A stretch of DNA of 64,000 nt from Acanthochromis polyacanthus (taxonomy: Eukaryota > Chordata > Actinopteri > Pomacentridae): the NCBI RefSeq assembly GCF_021347895.1, contig NC_067126.1, positions 29,710,482-29,774,481 of the forward strand, given 5' to 3'. The notes beneath the pieces were generated by a model. That model searched no databases. It saw nothing but the letters and a program-made list of their open reading frames with translations, and was not told where the DNA came from. How positions within the stretch are numbered: the stretch's first letter is position 1; each line of letters opens with the position of its first letter. Shown here in pieces: positions 22,571-34,800 of the stretch. The translations under genes and the position numbers were made by a program.

Positions 22571-23060
22571 TATACATCTTGCAAACATTTAGCTTAGCTT
22601 AGCATCAAGACTGGAAATGCAGGGGAACAGCTTGCCTGGTTCTGCCTATCAGCACCTTTGAAGCTCACTTAACACGTTGTATCTAGTTTGCTTAATCCAT
22701 AGAAAATCCAGCGTAAATACACCAATTTGCAGTTACAAGAGTTCATATGGTGCACTGTTGCTTGGCTAGGAGACCTGACAGCCTGTCAGAGAGGCCTTGG
22801 CTCCCATTCAAGAACTAGTCCAGCACATAGCCCCTGTAAATTCTTGTTTTTATGTAATTAGTGAGCTAGGTGGTTTTAGTTACATATGCACAGCGACCAG
22901 GCAAGCTGTTTTGCCTCGTCTCTGGTCATCATGCTAAGCAGACCTAACCAGCTGCTTCCTATGGGTTCATAATCAGAGTACAGAGTGGTGTAAATCTAAC
23001 TCTCAGCAGTGAAACTACTAAACCTCTCTCCCAAATGTAAAACTACACCTTTAAACGACT
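22571..23060. repeat. Right part of the interrupted teleost repeat
   Basis: Continues the repeat begun at 20760. Recognisable words are 'agcttagcttagcatcaaga', 'ctggaaatgcaggggaacag', 'agctcacttaacacgttgta' and the terminal 'gtaaaactacacctttaaac'. It carries no ORF. A related fragment is at 55640-55790. Confidence 0.65.
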
Positions 23061-23894
23061 CAACATCTTATCCTACAATGAAACAAAACTGAAGTTATTT
23101 CATTTATAGCACACAGTAAATGCAGAAAAGCAGTTTGCATTCAACATAGTGCAGGGCAAAGCATTCCCTCTTTAAATAACGCATGTGTACTGTACATTTT
23201 CATTACCTTCACTAAGCTTCTTCATAAATGTTTTGTAAACCTCTCCGAGGTAGCCGCTGCAGAGGTATTAACTGTTGTTGCTGTGGAGCTGACAACACAT
23301 CAGCGCCTCACCACACTCTCAGCAGGGGCCCTGTGGGGACTGGCTGCAGTTTCAGTCAGTCCCACACCTGTAGGAAGCCAAACCCAGGCTGGTTAACTGG
23401 CCCTGGGAGGATAAGATAGTGGGTTTGTGGCCACGCCAGGGGAGTCCATTAAGGGGTGAGATGCTTCAAAATAATAGCCCTAATGGAAGCCTTATCTGTG
23501 GCTATCTGCAGCTCACTGTGGCTGCTGGTGGTAGAACATGCTCACCACGGAGGCTGCACGGTTCCTACCTATATAAAGCTGGCCTCATTTAAGCACAAGA
23601 ATTATAAAACTTGCTATGTCTACAGAACCATATTACACCTTGTCTAATTCCCTCATTTCACACACTTAAGCCCTTAAGTCTCCTCTATTCCTCTGTTTGT
23701 TTAAATAATTCTCTAATGTTTTCTATTGTTTCTCTCTTAAAAGTTTAGTGGAAACCAGAGGCGTTTATTTAAGCACCTCAGTTTTCACAGTACGCTTAAA
23801 TAGCAGGCAATGCTGGTTTCCCGTTTGTCCTTATTTTTGTTCCACTGTTTGTTCTTTCTCTCTTCTTTTCTTCCTCTGGTCTTCCTTTACTCCA
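23061..23894. other. Intergenic, no gene seen
   Basis: A GC-richer patch at 23,220-23,590 contains GATA-type and 'tatataaag' words and could be regulatory, but nothing more definite is visible. Confidence 0.5.
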
Positions 23895-24105
23895 ACTGGC
23901 TGAGGCAGATGGCCCTGTGGCCACCCTGAGCCTGGCTCTGCCGGAGGTTTCTTCTTGTTAAAGGGGAGTTTTTTTCCCCTTGTTACCAAATGCTCGCTCA
24001 ATGGGTAATTGCTGGGTTTCTCTGACCTCTCTATGTAAAGTGCCCTGAGATGACATACAGCATGTTGTCATTGGGCACTTTGTAAGTAGAACTGAATTGA
24101 AATTT
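23895..24105 (+). mobile_element. Teleost retroelement 3' end fragment
   Basis: The phrases 'ccggaggtttcttcttgtta', 'ggggagtttttttccccttg', 'ggtttctctgacctctctat', 'taaagtgccctgagatgaca' and a tail close to 'gaactgaattgaaatt' match a very common teleost non-LTR retrotransposon or SINE 3' region. It is 5' truncated with no ORF. Family name not assigned. Confidence 0.7.
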
Positions 24106-27100
24106 TGTGTCGATAACACAATAAATCAGTGAGGCTATAGACATTGCCTTATGCTGCTTTAGGTCACGGCACTGTCTGATTGGAGAGCTTGATTGTGTGC
24201 TGGTCTGTCCATCCCTCCCTGCTCTATATATATTGGGTTCCATCAAGTAAGTGAATCCAATAATGGGTAAAGGCAGAGTGGGGGAGAGGGAGAGGGATAA
24301 TCAACCCTCTGGATGGGCCTTTTCTCCTCACTTGAGACCAAAGGGAGAAATCCTGCACTTAATTGTTGAGGGGACCTGAAGTTCCAGAGCGCCTGCATTG
24401 AAAAGCAGCTTTAATTAGACATGGTTTGAGGCCAATATCTCAGAGGGGGTCAGATCCACTGCCACAGGAGGCGCACACACCCACACAGAGAGAGAATAAT
24501 GTGCAGTACCTGTCTGCAAAAGTGCAGAACTAGCCTGGGGATTCAGCTGAGACAATTCTGATGTATGCTTGCAATCTCTTGAGTAATTTTTTATTGATTT
24601 TCAGGGAGGAAGTGCCTCTAACAAGCTTCTCCTATGTGATAATCTCCTTTTAGCGACGAAAGCAGTGATTAGGAGGAGGGACCCTGCTGCTTTCAGCAGT
24701 AATTGTGTAGTAATCAATCATCAATCTCCAGGAGCTGTTCTACAAAGCACTCCTGTTCAGATGCTATTTTTGACCGCAGCAACAGCTAATAAGGTCTTAC
24801 TTCTGTTGGTGAGAGAAAAAAAACAACAAACTACACTTCAACAGTATTCCATTTGCTGTTTGGTGTAAAGATGGCGTCTACAAAGATCTTTTTTTCAACA
24901 CTATGTGACAGTAAGAGCCCGCTTCCTCATTCTCAGAATCTATTCTGTGGTTAAATGTTGCTGCTTCTTTCAGTCACTCATGAACAGCTGTCAAGCCATT
25001 TGATTACCACAAGATATCCGTTTCATGTGTCCCAATAGGAAGCTCCATATTTTGACCCAATTGCTTGACTCCCATGGAATCGCTGCTTTAGAGATGCTGC
25101 TCTGCTCCTCTATCACATGGTTTTACATTACATGCCAAGCATAGAGAAGAATCTGTTCGTGCTTCGACATTCAGAGAGCGCGCTTCAGATCATGTTAAAA
25201 CCTCATCTTCCCAGAGAGAAAATCATAGTACATGGCTTTTACAAGATGAGGGCTGTTTGTTCAAAATTCAAAAATCAATATTGTAGCAGCAAGGAAAAAA
25301 AAAAAAGATTACAGAGAATTTTTTTTTCAGGAACTTGTAAATTTGTGGGGGGCATGGAAGAGCGAAAGAGTCAAAACCAGCATCAAAGCCGAGGCGGTTT
25401 TCCCTGCGCTGTCTCTGATTGTAGAGATTATAAAGCAAGATGGAAAATTGGAGAAGATTGCCTGACGTGATTGGCTGATCTTGGCGGAGAATGACCTCAA
25501 GTGCTATCCTGGCTGATTTAGAGAGGGGGACAAATGCATCCAGTGTCCTACATTGGTCTGATTAGATTAATAAATCAATCCCATCCCCACCCGCCCATCA
25601 GGTTGTGTCCGGGCTATTTTTAAGAAATGGGTTACAGAAGATCATCAAAGTATTTCTGATCACTGGCGAACACACGTTTGATATTAGCGGCTGCAAGAGG
25701 TGGCCCCGACACGCAGCACACTGGTCACAGATGGCAGTGGAAGATAGTGTTTTGGTGAGGAAAAAAACAGTCATTTTCTGGGGGTAATTATAAAATACCT
25801 TTGCTTTGTGCAAACAAAGATGTGCTGCTCTGTAAAATCCTCCCATTATTAGACGAGAACTAATCTGCATATATTCCAATTTAGCGCACAGTGTTACACA
25901 TCAGCTGCCTCCCGGTGTGTGACAAGAACAAGCCCGGACCTTAACCTCTTTCTCGTATTTAGCTGTCAGTGACAAAGCCTATGTGCTGCACAGAAATAAG
26001 AAGCCTTTCTGTGGGGTTTGGAAGGTTTGAATGATGGTTCAAATAAGGGTTTCTATAGACTCCCTTATGGCTGATCATTTCTGGGAACATGAATAAATAG
26101 GATATTGTTCAGTTGTCTCTGTGAGTGTTCCTGAAATGAATCCCTGAAGAACTGAAAGCCTCTAAATGTGCAGCACGTGATAATGCTTTGCTTTGAAAAG
26201 AAGAATAAACTGTACCTGACAATAATCCATTTCTCTAACCAGGTCCATTACACACATTTTGCAGCTGTATCCCTTTAGGCCCTGAAAACGTATAATCTTA
26301 ATCAAATTCTTGCTATTAGTCCAGCAGTCAACCCCTATTTTCCCTGATATATATTTTTCTGCTGATTATTTATCATTGAGGTGTAAAAAATGCGATCCTG
26401 GCAGGTGTGGACCTGTCACCCTTGAGCAATTCTTTAAAATTCAAGGTAGTCAACAAGGTTGCTGCTGCCAAAGAATATAATTACTGTTATTTCAGTGTTG
26501 TTTGTCATAGAGCAGCAGTGCTGGGAGGATGCCAGTGGGAAGAGTTGTAGAGAAGAATTGTCTTGGAACCATCCTCCTAGATTTTGGATCCAGCTTAGAT
26601 ATGGTTGCAATGCGTTACTCTAAACTATCAACTGAGGGAGGCTTTATTTTTCTTGAATGCCTCATTTGTTGAAGCCAACTTTGGTGCACCAAACGCACTC
26701 TGGACAACTTTGCTTGCCCACATTTACTAGCTGCCCCCTGTCAATGATATACATTTCGTCTGGCTATAACAGGATAGAATCAATGGGCCAGGGTGGTGAC
26801 CTCCGACAGAAAGCGACTTGTTTCACCTACAGTATGTAGCTTAGAGCATGAACCCCAGCTCTGAGGACTCACAGCCTTTCCAGTCAAAAATATGTTTCCA
26901 CTGTGTCTCACCCAGTGGCTCCATATACTGCTAAGATGATTTCATAATGCTTGTCAACAGTGAAACTGCTTCCATCAGTCACTGCACGACCATGAATTGG
27001 CGAAACTATCGAGACAGAAGTTGAGGCTGGTGTGTCACCTTGGCAACAGAAAGCAGAAGAACAAAGCAGTGAGTGTCGCCTGCAACCGCAAGCACTAGAT

Positions 27101-30100
27101 AAGCATCAGCAGCATGAAAGTCACTGACGGCACCTTCAGTTCGACTTTGGACCTCATTTGCTCAGTGGTAATTGTGAGAATTTTTTTTCCTCTAGAGCAT
27201 AGTGTCTGTGGGGCTGACCATCATGCTCAGTGGAAGTGCCACAGTACAGACAGTGAAGCTTGGACTCAGACACTGACAATGACTGCTGTAATCTGTTGGC
27301 TGGTGGAACGCCCGGATTATTCTCATACTTGGCTAGGCTGGTTTTTGATCTGTAACAAGACGTGTAGTTTCAGTGGAACCTTCAAGTTCTCATTTTCAGC
27401 AAGCTGTGTTACAAGTTCTGCAAAGTGTCCCCGTGTTTTTGTTCATTTCACATCAATAGAGCAACGTCATCACATCGTCAGCCATGCAGCCCTGCTCCGT
27501 GGTTTAGTCCTAAATTAAAACAAAATGCGAAAAATACTGATTACCAATGATATACTTCACATTGTGTCATTCAAATTTTGAATTCCTACCTTTCCCAGAA
27601 TATCTAAAACATCTTGTAATCAGTGTGATATTAGTAGAAAAAGATATTTATGAAAACATTATAGTTCCCTTGATTTTTCTGGTTGCCATACCAACAGTTC
27701 ATCCCATCATCATCTAAGGATTAGAAAACATTAAATCAATGCAAAGATGTGGTCTTATGTTATATTTCCTTAATACTTAATTCAAACATCAGAATCAATA
27801 ATTTTAGATGGTTAATAATGTAACTTATTAAACTTATTATACTCAATAAATCATGGTCTATAGAATATACCAAAGGAAATATGTCATATATGTCAAACGT
27901 TTTCTGGATTATTTTTTACTGCCTTCATGGTATCCATATTGCTAGTTACCATAGCAACAATACAGCCAATACTCTCGACGTCTTTCTATTAAATCAATTG
28001 GACCCAAAAACACATATCTTGGCCAAAAAGTACTTGCTTTATGGCAGAAAACATTGGAAAAGTAGAAAGTTTTTTATTCATTGAACTTCATGGCAGCCAT
28101 CTTGGATGCCATCTATGGAAATTTAAAATTGCTGGAGCGTGACATGTCCTTCATCTCATTATATACACCCTAATGACAAATAGTCAACAGAGAAAACAAC
28201 TACATTACACACTGTGGGGTCAGAGGGACATTTGGCTTTTGGCTGGCAGACTATATGATGGAAGTCATTCATAAATATATTATTCTGCTAAAGTTACATC
28301 AGTATTACCTGCTTCACGTGTGAGATTGTTGTTTTTCTGGTCTTAGGTGGTGCAAGACTTAGAAAAGTATGATGGTGCATACTTTCCGGAATTTAGCAAT
28401 GTTTGAATCTGATAATCTGTCAGATCTGATTAAACCGCACACCTACGCATTCTCAATCTGTTAATCCTCAATAAATAATACCTAACAATGATTTTTCTTA
28501 CTTTAATTGTATTCAGTCATTAATTTTTCTATGGTATTAAGAAATACTGTGATTTGAAGCTATTAAAAAAAAACAGACAAAAACAAACAAAACAAACCAC
28601 TGCCTCCTGGAGTTTAAAGCCTTCTCTAAAAGTGCATGCATGACACACACAGTGACAAAAGTTGTGTAAAAGCTTTTTTTTCCCACTGAGTTTATGTGTG
28701 AAATGCAGCAATTAAGAATTTCTAACTCAAGGTGCTGGCTGGTTGGCTGTTGGCCAGTCCACACTAATAGCCTTATTTTTGCTCTGCAAATATGTGAATA
28801 GTTTTTTTCCTCCTAATGAGGGCCAGAATGCACGGATTGGATGACCCGGGTCCCCCTGCACTCATTATAAAAGCACAGAGTCCTGCAGAAGCTGTGGCTA
28901 ATGTTCACCTAGCAATTATGATGGAGCTGGGGACTGATGGGGAAATCTTTTTCTGTCTGTTCTCCTCAGAAGGGCTGAATCTCGGAGCCTTGCAGACAAG
29001 GCTTGGAGGCATCTCAACTTTTTCACTGTGCTGCCACGCAATCATTCATTTGGAAACAGTTATGGCAGGACTTGGTGCTGTTTTTAGAAGCCACCAGTCG
29101 TACAGTAGGGCTTTACTGGACTCTGACTGGACATGGAATATCATGCGGTGAACCACAGGGAGCTACAGGATAATGGGGGGTGTAGATTTAGCCTGGAACC
29201 AGACCGACTTAACAGCATATTGATCCCTGTGAGCTCAGACACTGGATCCAGAAATTGTAAAAAAAGAGGAAAAAAAAGAGACATGACAATGTATTTGGCA
29301 CATAAAAATCAACAAATGCTGCATGGCCTGGCAGCAGAGACTGAATAAATGTTCCACATTAATTCGCTTACGTTGTGGATGACTATTGAACTTGATTCAT
29401 TTATTTATCTACTGATTTTTTTTTTCAACCTTTCTGGGGAGAAAACACATTGATCAGACAGTACATCCTGCTGGAGCTGCTATCATAGTGAAATCTTTCT
29501 TAATTGACAATAGTGGTGGAGAAATGATGCCAGAAATCCAGCAAACATCACAAAAAAGTAGCAGGGAGAGGAAGAGAGGTGGAGCCGGGTGAACTCTTTG
29601 TTAGACAGGTGCTGGTATGTTGTTCATCCTGCCTCCTGTTTGAGAGACAGCGTAAGCTTGGGTAACTAAGGTGTGGGTGTATTCCTCTGTGGCCATGATC
29701 TTGGTAATATGATGAGTGAATTCTGGTTGCAGCTTTTTTTTGTCCCCCCGAGATTGAATGTGGTTTGCTGTGAGTGTCAACAACAGCCTCCCTGCAAAGG
29801 TGTTATACCCCGTTAGGATCTCCAGCGTGTTGCATTCATGGGATAAAACGGGTGCAGTCACCCGTGAGATGGATCCGGGGTCATCAGTGGCTGTTAGCAC
29901 AGGTGAGCCTGAAGAATAACCAAGGAAGCAAGGTGCATTTGTAAATGTTGGCTGCAGAGAGGAGGGATTTTCCTTCAACTGCAGCTACACTGAGGAGGAA
30001 ATTAAGAGAACAATAAGATATATTTGTTCAGCATTATGAAATCAAGGATGCGTCATGGTAGTCCCTTTCCAACAGAGGTATATATGCGTAAAATCCTGCT

Positions 30101-30299
30101 TCTACTGTTTTTAAAGCTAGAATTGATCAACACATTAACCACAAACAGCCAGGGGCTGGAGTCTAAAATAGTGTAATTATCTTCAAGTCATAATGACATC
30201 TTGACTACAGTTTCACATATTTGATCACTTGAAGAAGAAAAAAAATGTCAAATCAGGCGAACCCTCTTCCCTCCTCCTCCAAATTGTCTGTCTTTGTAG
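24106..30299. other. Intergenic, no gene seen
   Basis: Six kilobases upstream of kcnj3. The region 25,440-25,960 has the even-composition, homeodomain-word-rich look of conserved non-coding DNA. The region 27,530-28,130 resembles a dispersed repeat ('ttggacccaaaaacacatat', 'catggcagccatcttggatg'). No ORF here resembles a protein known to me. Confidence 0.5.
27945..27958. promoter_or_regulatory. RFX X-box palindrome GTTACCATAGCAAC
   Basis: Exact match to the X-box consensus GTNRCC-N(0-3)-RGYAAC bound by RFX factors, with a 2-nt spacer. It lies about 3.2 kb upstream of the kcnj3 start codon, inside possibly repeat-derived sequence, which lowers the chance that it is functional. Confidence 0.45.
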
Positions 30300-30434
30300 T
30301 ACCACTAGGCAACAGTGAGTGCATCACTGGAAACGTGGAAGTGCGCAGGAGCTGAGCAGGGAAATCGAAGAGAAAGAAGGATCTGAGCAGCACACAAAAA
30401 AAGAGAGCATCTGGTGGATCTCTGCCGCTGAACC

Positions 30435-30461
30435 ATGAGAATCCATTCGATATTTCTCTAA
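30435..30461 (+). CDS. Short upstream ORF in kcnj3 leader
   Basis: Encodes MRIHSIFL then TAA. The ATG has A at -3 (aaccATGa), the key base for efficient initiation, so if transcribed it could reduce scanning to the kcnj3 start. It depends on the transcription start being upstream of 30435, which the sequence does not show. Confidence 0.3.
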   Translation: MRIHSIFL

Positions 30462-30505
30462 GAGAGGGGAAAGGGTGCCCGAAAAGAGCCTGACAATCAG
30501 CGTCG

Positions 30506-30829
30506 ATGCGCGCAGCCGAAAATGACGACAGTGGGACAGTGATTTTCTTCCTCCAGCTCGTCGTTTTTTACTGCCATGTGCTTGGATGCAATTTATCTCC
30601 TATGTATACAGATCACAAAGGGAGGACTGGAAACCGACTAATCTCCAACGCAGCCGCAAGTGCGCACAGAGAGGACTCGTCCTGGGAAGCGTTTCCAGTG
30701 AATAATTACGCAGAAATATTTGTGTTCCACAGACCGCTGAAGGATTTTGAAGTTTCCCATGAAAACTTACTCTGTGAGTACAGTTTTGAACAGGTCGATA
30801 TAGCCCCAACCTTCACGGGCGATGAGTAA
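30506..30829 (+). CDS. 107-codon upstream ORF with hydrophobic N-terminus
   Basis: Not recognised. It encodes 107 residues beginning MRAAENDDSG. A hydrophobic stretch at residues 11-28 (TVIFFLQLVVFYCHVLGC) resembles a signal peptide or anchor, and it ends IAPTFTGDE. The ATG context is weak (T at -3, C at +4). It ends 359 nt before the kcnj3 ATG in a different frame, so it may be a regulatory uORF, a microprotein, or chance in GC-rich leader sequence. A GTGAGT word near its end (about 30773) could instead be a splice donor of a leader exon. Confidence 0.3.
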   Translation: MRAAENDDSGTVIFFLQLVVFYCHVLGCNLSPMYTDHKGRTGNRLISNAAASAHREDSSWEAFPVNNYAEIFVFHRPLKDFEVSHENLLCEYSFEQVDIAPTFTGDE

Positions 30830-31188
30830 TCCACGACGCAGCAACTGATAAACCTAAAACCTGGACTGCGACTGGCGCGTTTGGATACCTTATCCTGTGC
30901 GTCGCTTCTTCTTTTTATTTTTCATATGGCTTCTATCTTCGGGCTTTGTCAACTAATCGTACATTATTGATATTTCATGGCTGTAGAGTGTAGCAACAGT
31001 AGTGTGTGGCGAAAGAGGACAGTGCAAGACTAACTGGGGGCGAAGACATCGCACTTTTAACGCCTAACAAGAGACATTGCGCACGGACACCAACGACTGC
31101 AGCAAGTACAAGCCAGACTTTTTTTTAAATTGTTTTAAAAAAAAACATTGAATCCTTTGTTATTTCTTTCGCTTGCTGTCATCGTAGT

Positions 31189-31866
31189 ATGTCTGCACTT
31201 CGAAAGAAATTTGGGGACGATTATCAGGTAGTGACCACCTCATCTAGCGGGTCTGGATTCAATCAGCCTCCCCCAGAGAAAAAGAAGAAGCGGCAGCGGT
31301 TCGTGGACAAGAACGGGCGATGTAACGTCCAGCATGGGAACCTGGGTGGTGAAACCAGCAGATACCTCTCAGACTTATTCACAACACTAGTAGATTTGAA
31401 ATGGCGCTGGAATCTATTTATTTTCATCCTCACCTACACAGTCGCTTGGCTCTTCATGGCCTCCATGTGGTGGTTCATCGCGTACATCAGAGGAGACCTC
31501 AACAAAGCCCACAATGATAAGTACACTCCATGTGTGGCCAACGTCTATAACTTTCCCTCAGCCTTCCTGTTCTTCATAGAGACCGAGGCCACGATAGGAT
31601 ATGGCTATAGATACATTACGGACAAATGCCCCGAGGGGATCATTCTCTTTCTGTTCCAGTCGATCCTCGGATCGATCGTCGATGCATTTTTGATCGGCTG
31701 CATGTTCATTAAGATGTCTCAGCCCAAGAAACGGGCCGAGACCCTGATGTTCAGTGAGCATGCGGCGATTTCTATGCGAGATGGGAAACTCACTCTCATG
31801 TTCAGGGTCGGCAACCTGCGTAACAGCCATATGGTCTCTGCACAGATCCGCTGCAAATTGCTCAAA
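31189..31866 (+). CDS. kcnj3: kcnj3 exon 1: N-terminus, membrane and pore region
   Basis: 678 nt, 226 codons, starting [20 protein letters not shown] as in mammalian GIRK1, with A at -3 of the ATG. The donor gtaagt starts at 31867, in phase 0. It includes both membrane helices, the selectivity filter TIGYGYR and the PIP2-contact region QPKKRAETL. The frame stays open through the donor to a stop at 31936-31938, which would add 23 residues if the intron were retained. Confidence 0.98.
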
Positions 31867-34800
31867 GTAAGTGACGCTACTTTTAGCCGGCCTGCATCTT
31901 CTGTTTTTCCTGTCTCCCCTCCACTGTTGAGTTTTTAGAAAGGAAACTGACACAGAAAGGCCTACACACTGACATTTAAGCCTACTTCTAACTGTGATGC
32001 GTTTATCAGACAAAGCTTCATTCTAACTCCCAGCATTTCTGCACTGCCATGGATGCAGGTTGTGCCAAAAAGACCATAGTTGTCTTAAGTCATAACACAG
32101 GAGGCTCGTTTTGTCACACATTTTGCTTAAATGATAGAAGAACAGTAATCCATCAAGTTTGCCAACAGGGCCTTGCCATAGTACGATCACTCTGTTAAGA
32201 TCTTGACAAGAACATTTTGTTCATAAGCTGGTTGCTTTAACTGTTAGATGACAAGGATGCAGTGTGTTGCATGTTGTGCTGTTCCCTATAAGACAGTTTT
32301 GTATGTGTAGCTGTCCACCTTCTGGCCTCAGAAGTCTAAAAAACATCAAAAACTTTCCATCTGTGTACATACATGTCCACTAATTGTCATGGTAACAGAC
32401 AATTAACAATAGGTCTTCCTTAAAGTGCAGTTTAAGTGTAAATCACATCCAGTTTTCTTCTATCAAGGCAAGTAAACATTCCTCTTGTGTTTAAATCCCA
32501 TGTTCTAGAATGCCAGGGGAGTAGAAAGCAAACAAATCCACTCTATTAAAGAAGAAGTTGATTTAATTCAGTTGGTTCAAGTGGAACATTAAATCCAAGC
32601 TGAAGTGAAAGTTCTTGCATCATAAATATGTATTGGGCTTTATTCTATAGAAACTAGGGTAATTTTTCTGATTGGAAACCTACACAAAGCTCCTTGTTAA
32701 GCTGTAGGTAAATCTGTCTTCACTCTTCTTTCCCCCACTAAACAACTCTGTCTCTTTCTGTATGCATCTTTAGTCTCGCCAGACGCCTGAAGGCGAGTTT
32801 CTTCCACTGGATCAGTTAGAGTTGGACGTAGGCTTCAGCACCGGGGCAGACCAGCTCTTTCTCGTCTCACCACTCACGATCTGCCATGTGATTGACACCA
32901 AAAGCCCCTTCTACGACCTCTCCCAGAGGTCCATGCAAACAGAGCAGTTTGAAATTGTGGTGATATTAGAAGGAATAGTAGAGACCACAGGTGAGTAGCA
33001 GCAAACACGCATTTCCGCTGGCCTGAGAGGCTGTTTTTGCTACACTTTTTGGCTCCAGCAGGCTACGTGTTGGGCACAGGTCCACGTTGTATTGTCTCTA
33101 TAATGGTGCTGAGATATATTTCTGCTATAAATGCTACAAATAATATTGAGCTCTTTCATAGGCGTTAATAGCCGGCCTCCGAATGGACTCAGTATTGACC
33201 TCTTGATTGCATTTCATTGATTTTTATTTCACACCGAGCACCTAATAACAGCAATGGTTAGCATTTATAAATCACTGGTGATTTGTCATTTGGTGTAGCA
33301 GGCACTAAGTGGAATAATTTTTACTCCCTGCATTATAGCCCCCTGCGTTTAGATGAATTAGGCCGAGCTTCAAGTGACATATAAGTGTCAAGCACTTAAA
33401 CTCTAGCAGGTCACTGTAAGGGTTTATACATTTTCTTTTTCTCATCTGAAACAAATTCCATTCCCTCCGTCTTTGTGCCTGAACAGCACTTACCTCGTGG
33501 CGGCTGTTCTCAGACGGCATAATAATTTGCTTTCTAAGGTCCCTTTGGAATTAGGGAATTCCATTTCCACGAGAAGAGCAATTCCCCAAATAAAATTCTC
33601 CTCCGTGGTCATTTTAAATTCAACCATTTATTTGACAGAGTCAATATAGTAGTAGTGGGGAGAGCTCCTTCAGTGTTACAAAAGTGAACAGAGGAGCAGT
33701 TGTAATGGGTGGTTCAGAGAAAACAGCATATGGAGATGTGACAGGGAGGCTTACAGGCTAACACTGCAGACGGTAATTAGCCAAGACATTCAATTCCTGA
33801 TAGATAATTATGATAGTAATTTATTGCAGTTTTATTAAAGCTTAATTGCAGCTGAGATTTCGCTGACTTGTGACCCTGCGGCTCAAGGCGGGGGGAATTT
33901 GTGCCGTATCATTTTGATGAGCTTTGACATACTCAAAAAGGTAGCATGCATTATTAAATGATGTTAATATACTGCAGAGTGCAGTATCGCTACAGTCTGA
34001 GAACAGTGTTAGACTTTAACATTTTGTCAGCTCATGATTAATTCACTATAAACCAGTAAACATGTGGTGTCAGAATGGTCCAACTATGACATGTTTTTCT
34101 ATTAGTCTGCTGTGTGTGTGTGTGTGTGTGTGTGTGTGTTGTATGTTCAGTTAATTAACTCGTACTTGCCTGCTGCTGCTGATGATGATGATGAGTACAA
34201 GTCGCCTTAGTTTCAAAGCATGAAAATCCCCCCTGCATCAATGTGACTGAATTATCTTTGTTATATTAGCAGATATTTATAGTATTACAGTGTCGGAGAA
34301 GTGTGTGTCATCATATCATCCTTGGCTTCTTCTTCTTCTTTTTTTTGGATTGTTATTGTCGCGGTTGTGCCTCATAGAATTGTCTGCATCGAGGAGCAGT
34401 TATGTGAAGCTGTAGGAAAGACTGATGTAGAAACAATCTATAGTTAAAAATTGATGTACAGTGAAAGTCTAAATCCTTAGACGCTTTCATTTCTGGCCAA
34501 TGTAACTCTGTTTCCATGGCAACCTCTCCTTGAGTATTCAGGATTGCAGCACTGCACCTAAACTTAGGGTTTTTTTCTTTTTTTTTTCATTCCTATGGTA
34601 TAGGAATCATAACACAAATTCTGTTATAAATCAGGCAAACATGTGATGCCAAACGTGAAATGGAATCGCTATGTCGACAGCGCCACTTGGCATTATGGAG
34701 GATCTCTTGTGAAATATGAAAAGCACACGGAGGCGTTACTGTACCATAAAGTGCTTGCCAGAACAGGTGATACAGCAGCGAAAGAATAAGATGAAATATT

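Larger units (their letters stand above)
30300..31188 (+). promoter_or_regulatory. kcnj3: kcnj3 promoter region and 5' UTR
   Basis: The sequence changes from AT-rich to CpG-containing from about 30,300 (cgtcgatgcgcgcag, gcgacggac-type words) and runs without an obvious intron to the kcnj3 ATG. No TATA box was recognised and the exact start site is unknown. Several upstream ATGs are present, including a short uORF (30435-30461) and a 107-codon ORF (30506-30829). Confidence 0.55.

Noticed and set aside
27114..27518. 134-codon ORF in the intergenic region
   Set aside because: No recognisable domain, Cys/His scattered without pattern, no promoter or splice context. Most likely chance or repeat-derived.
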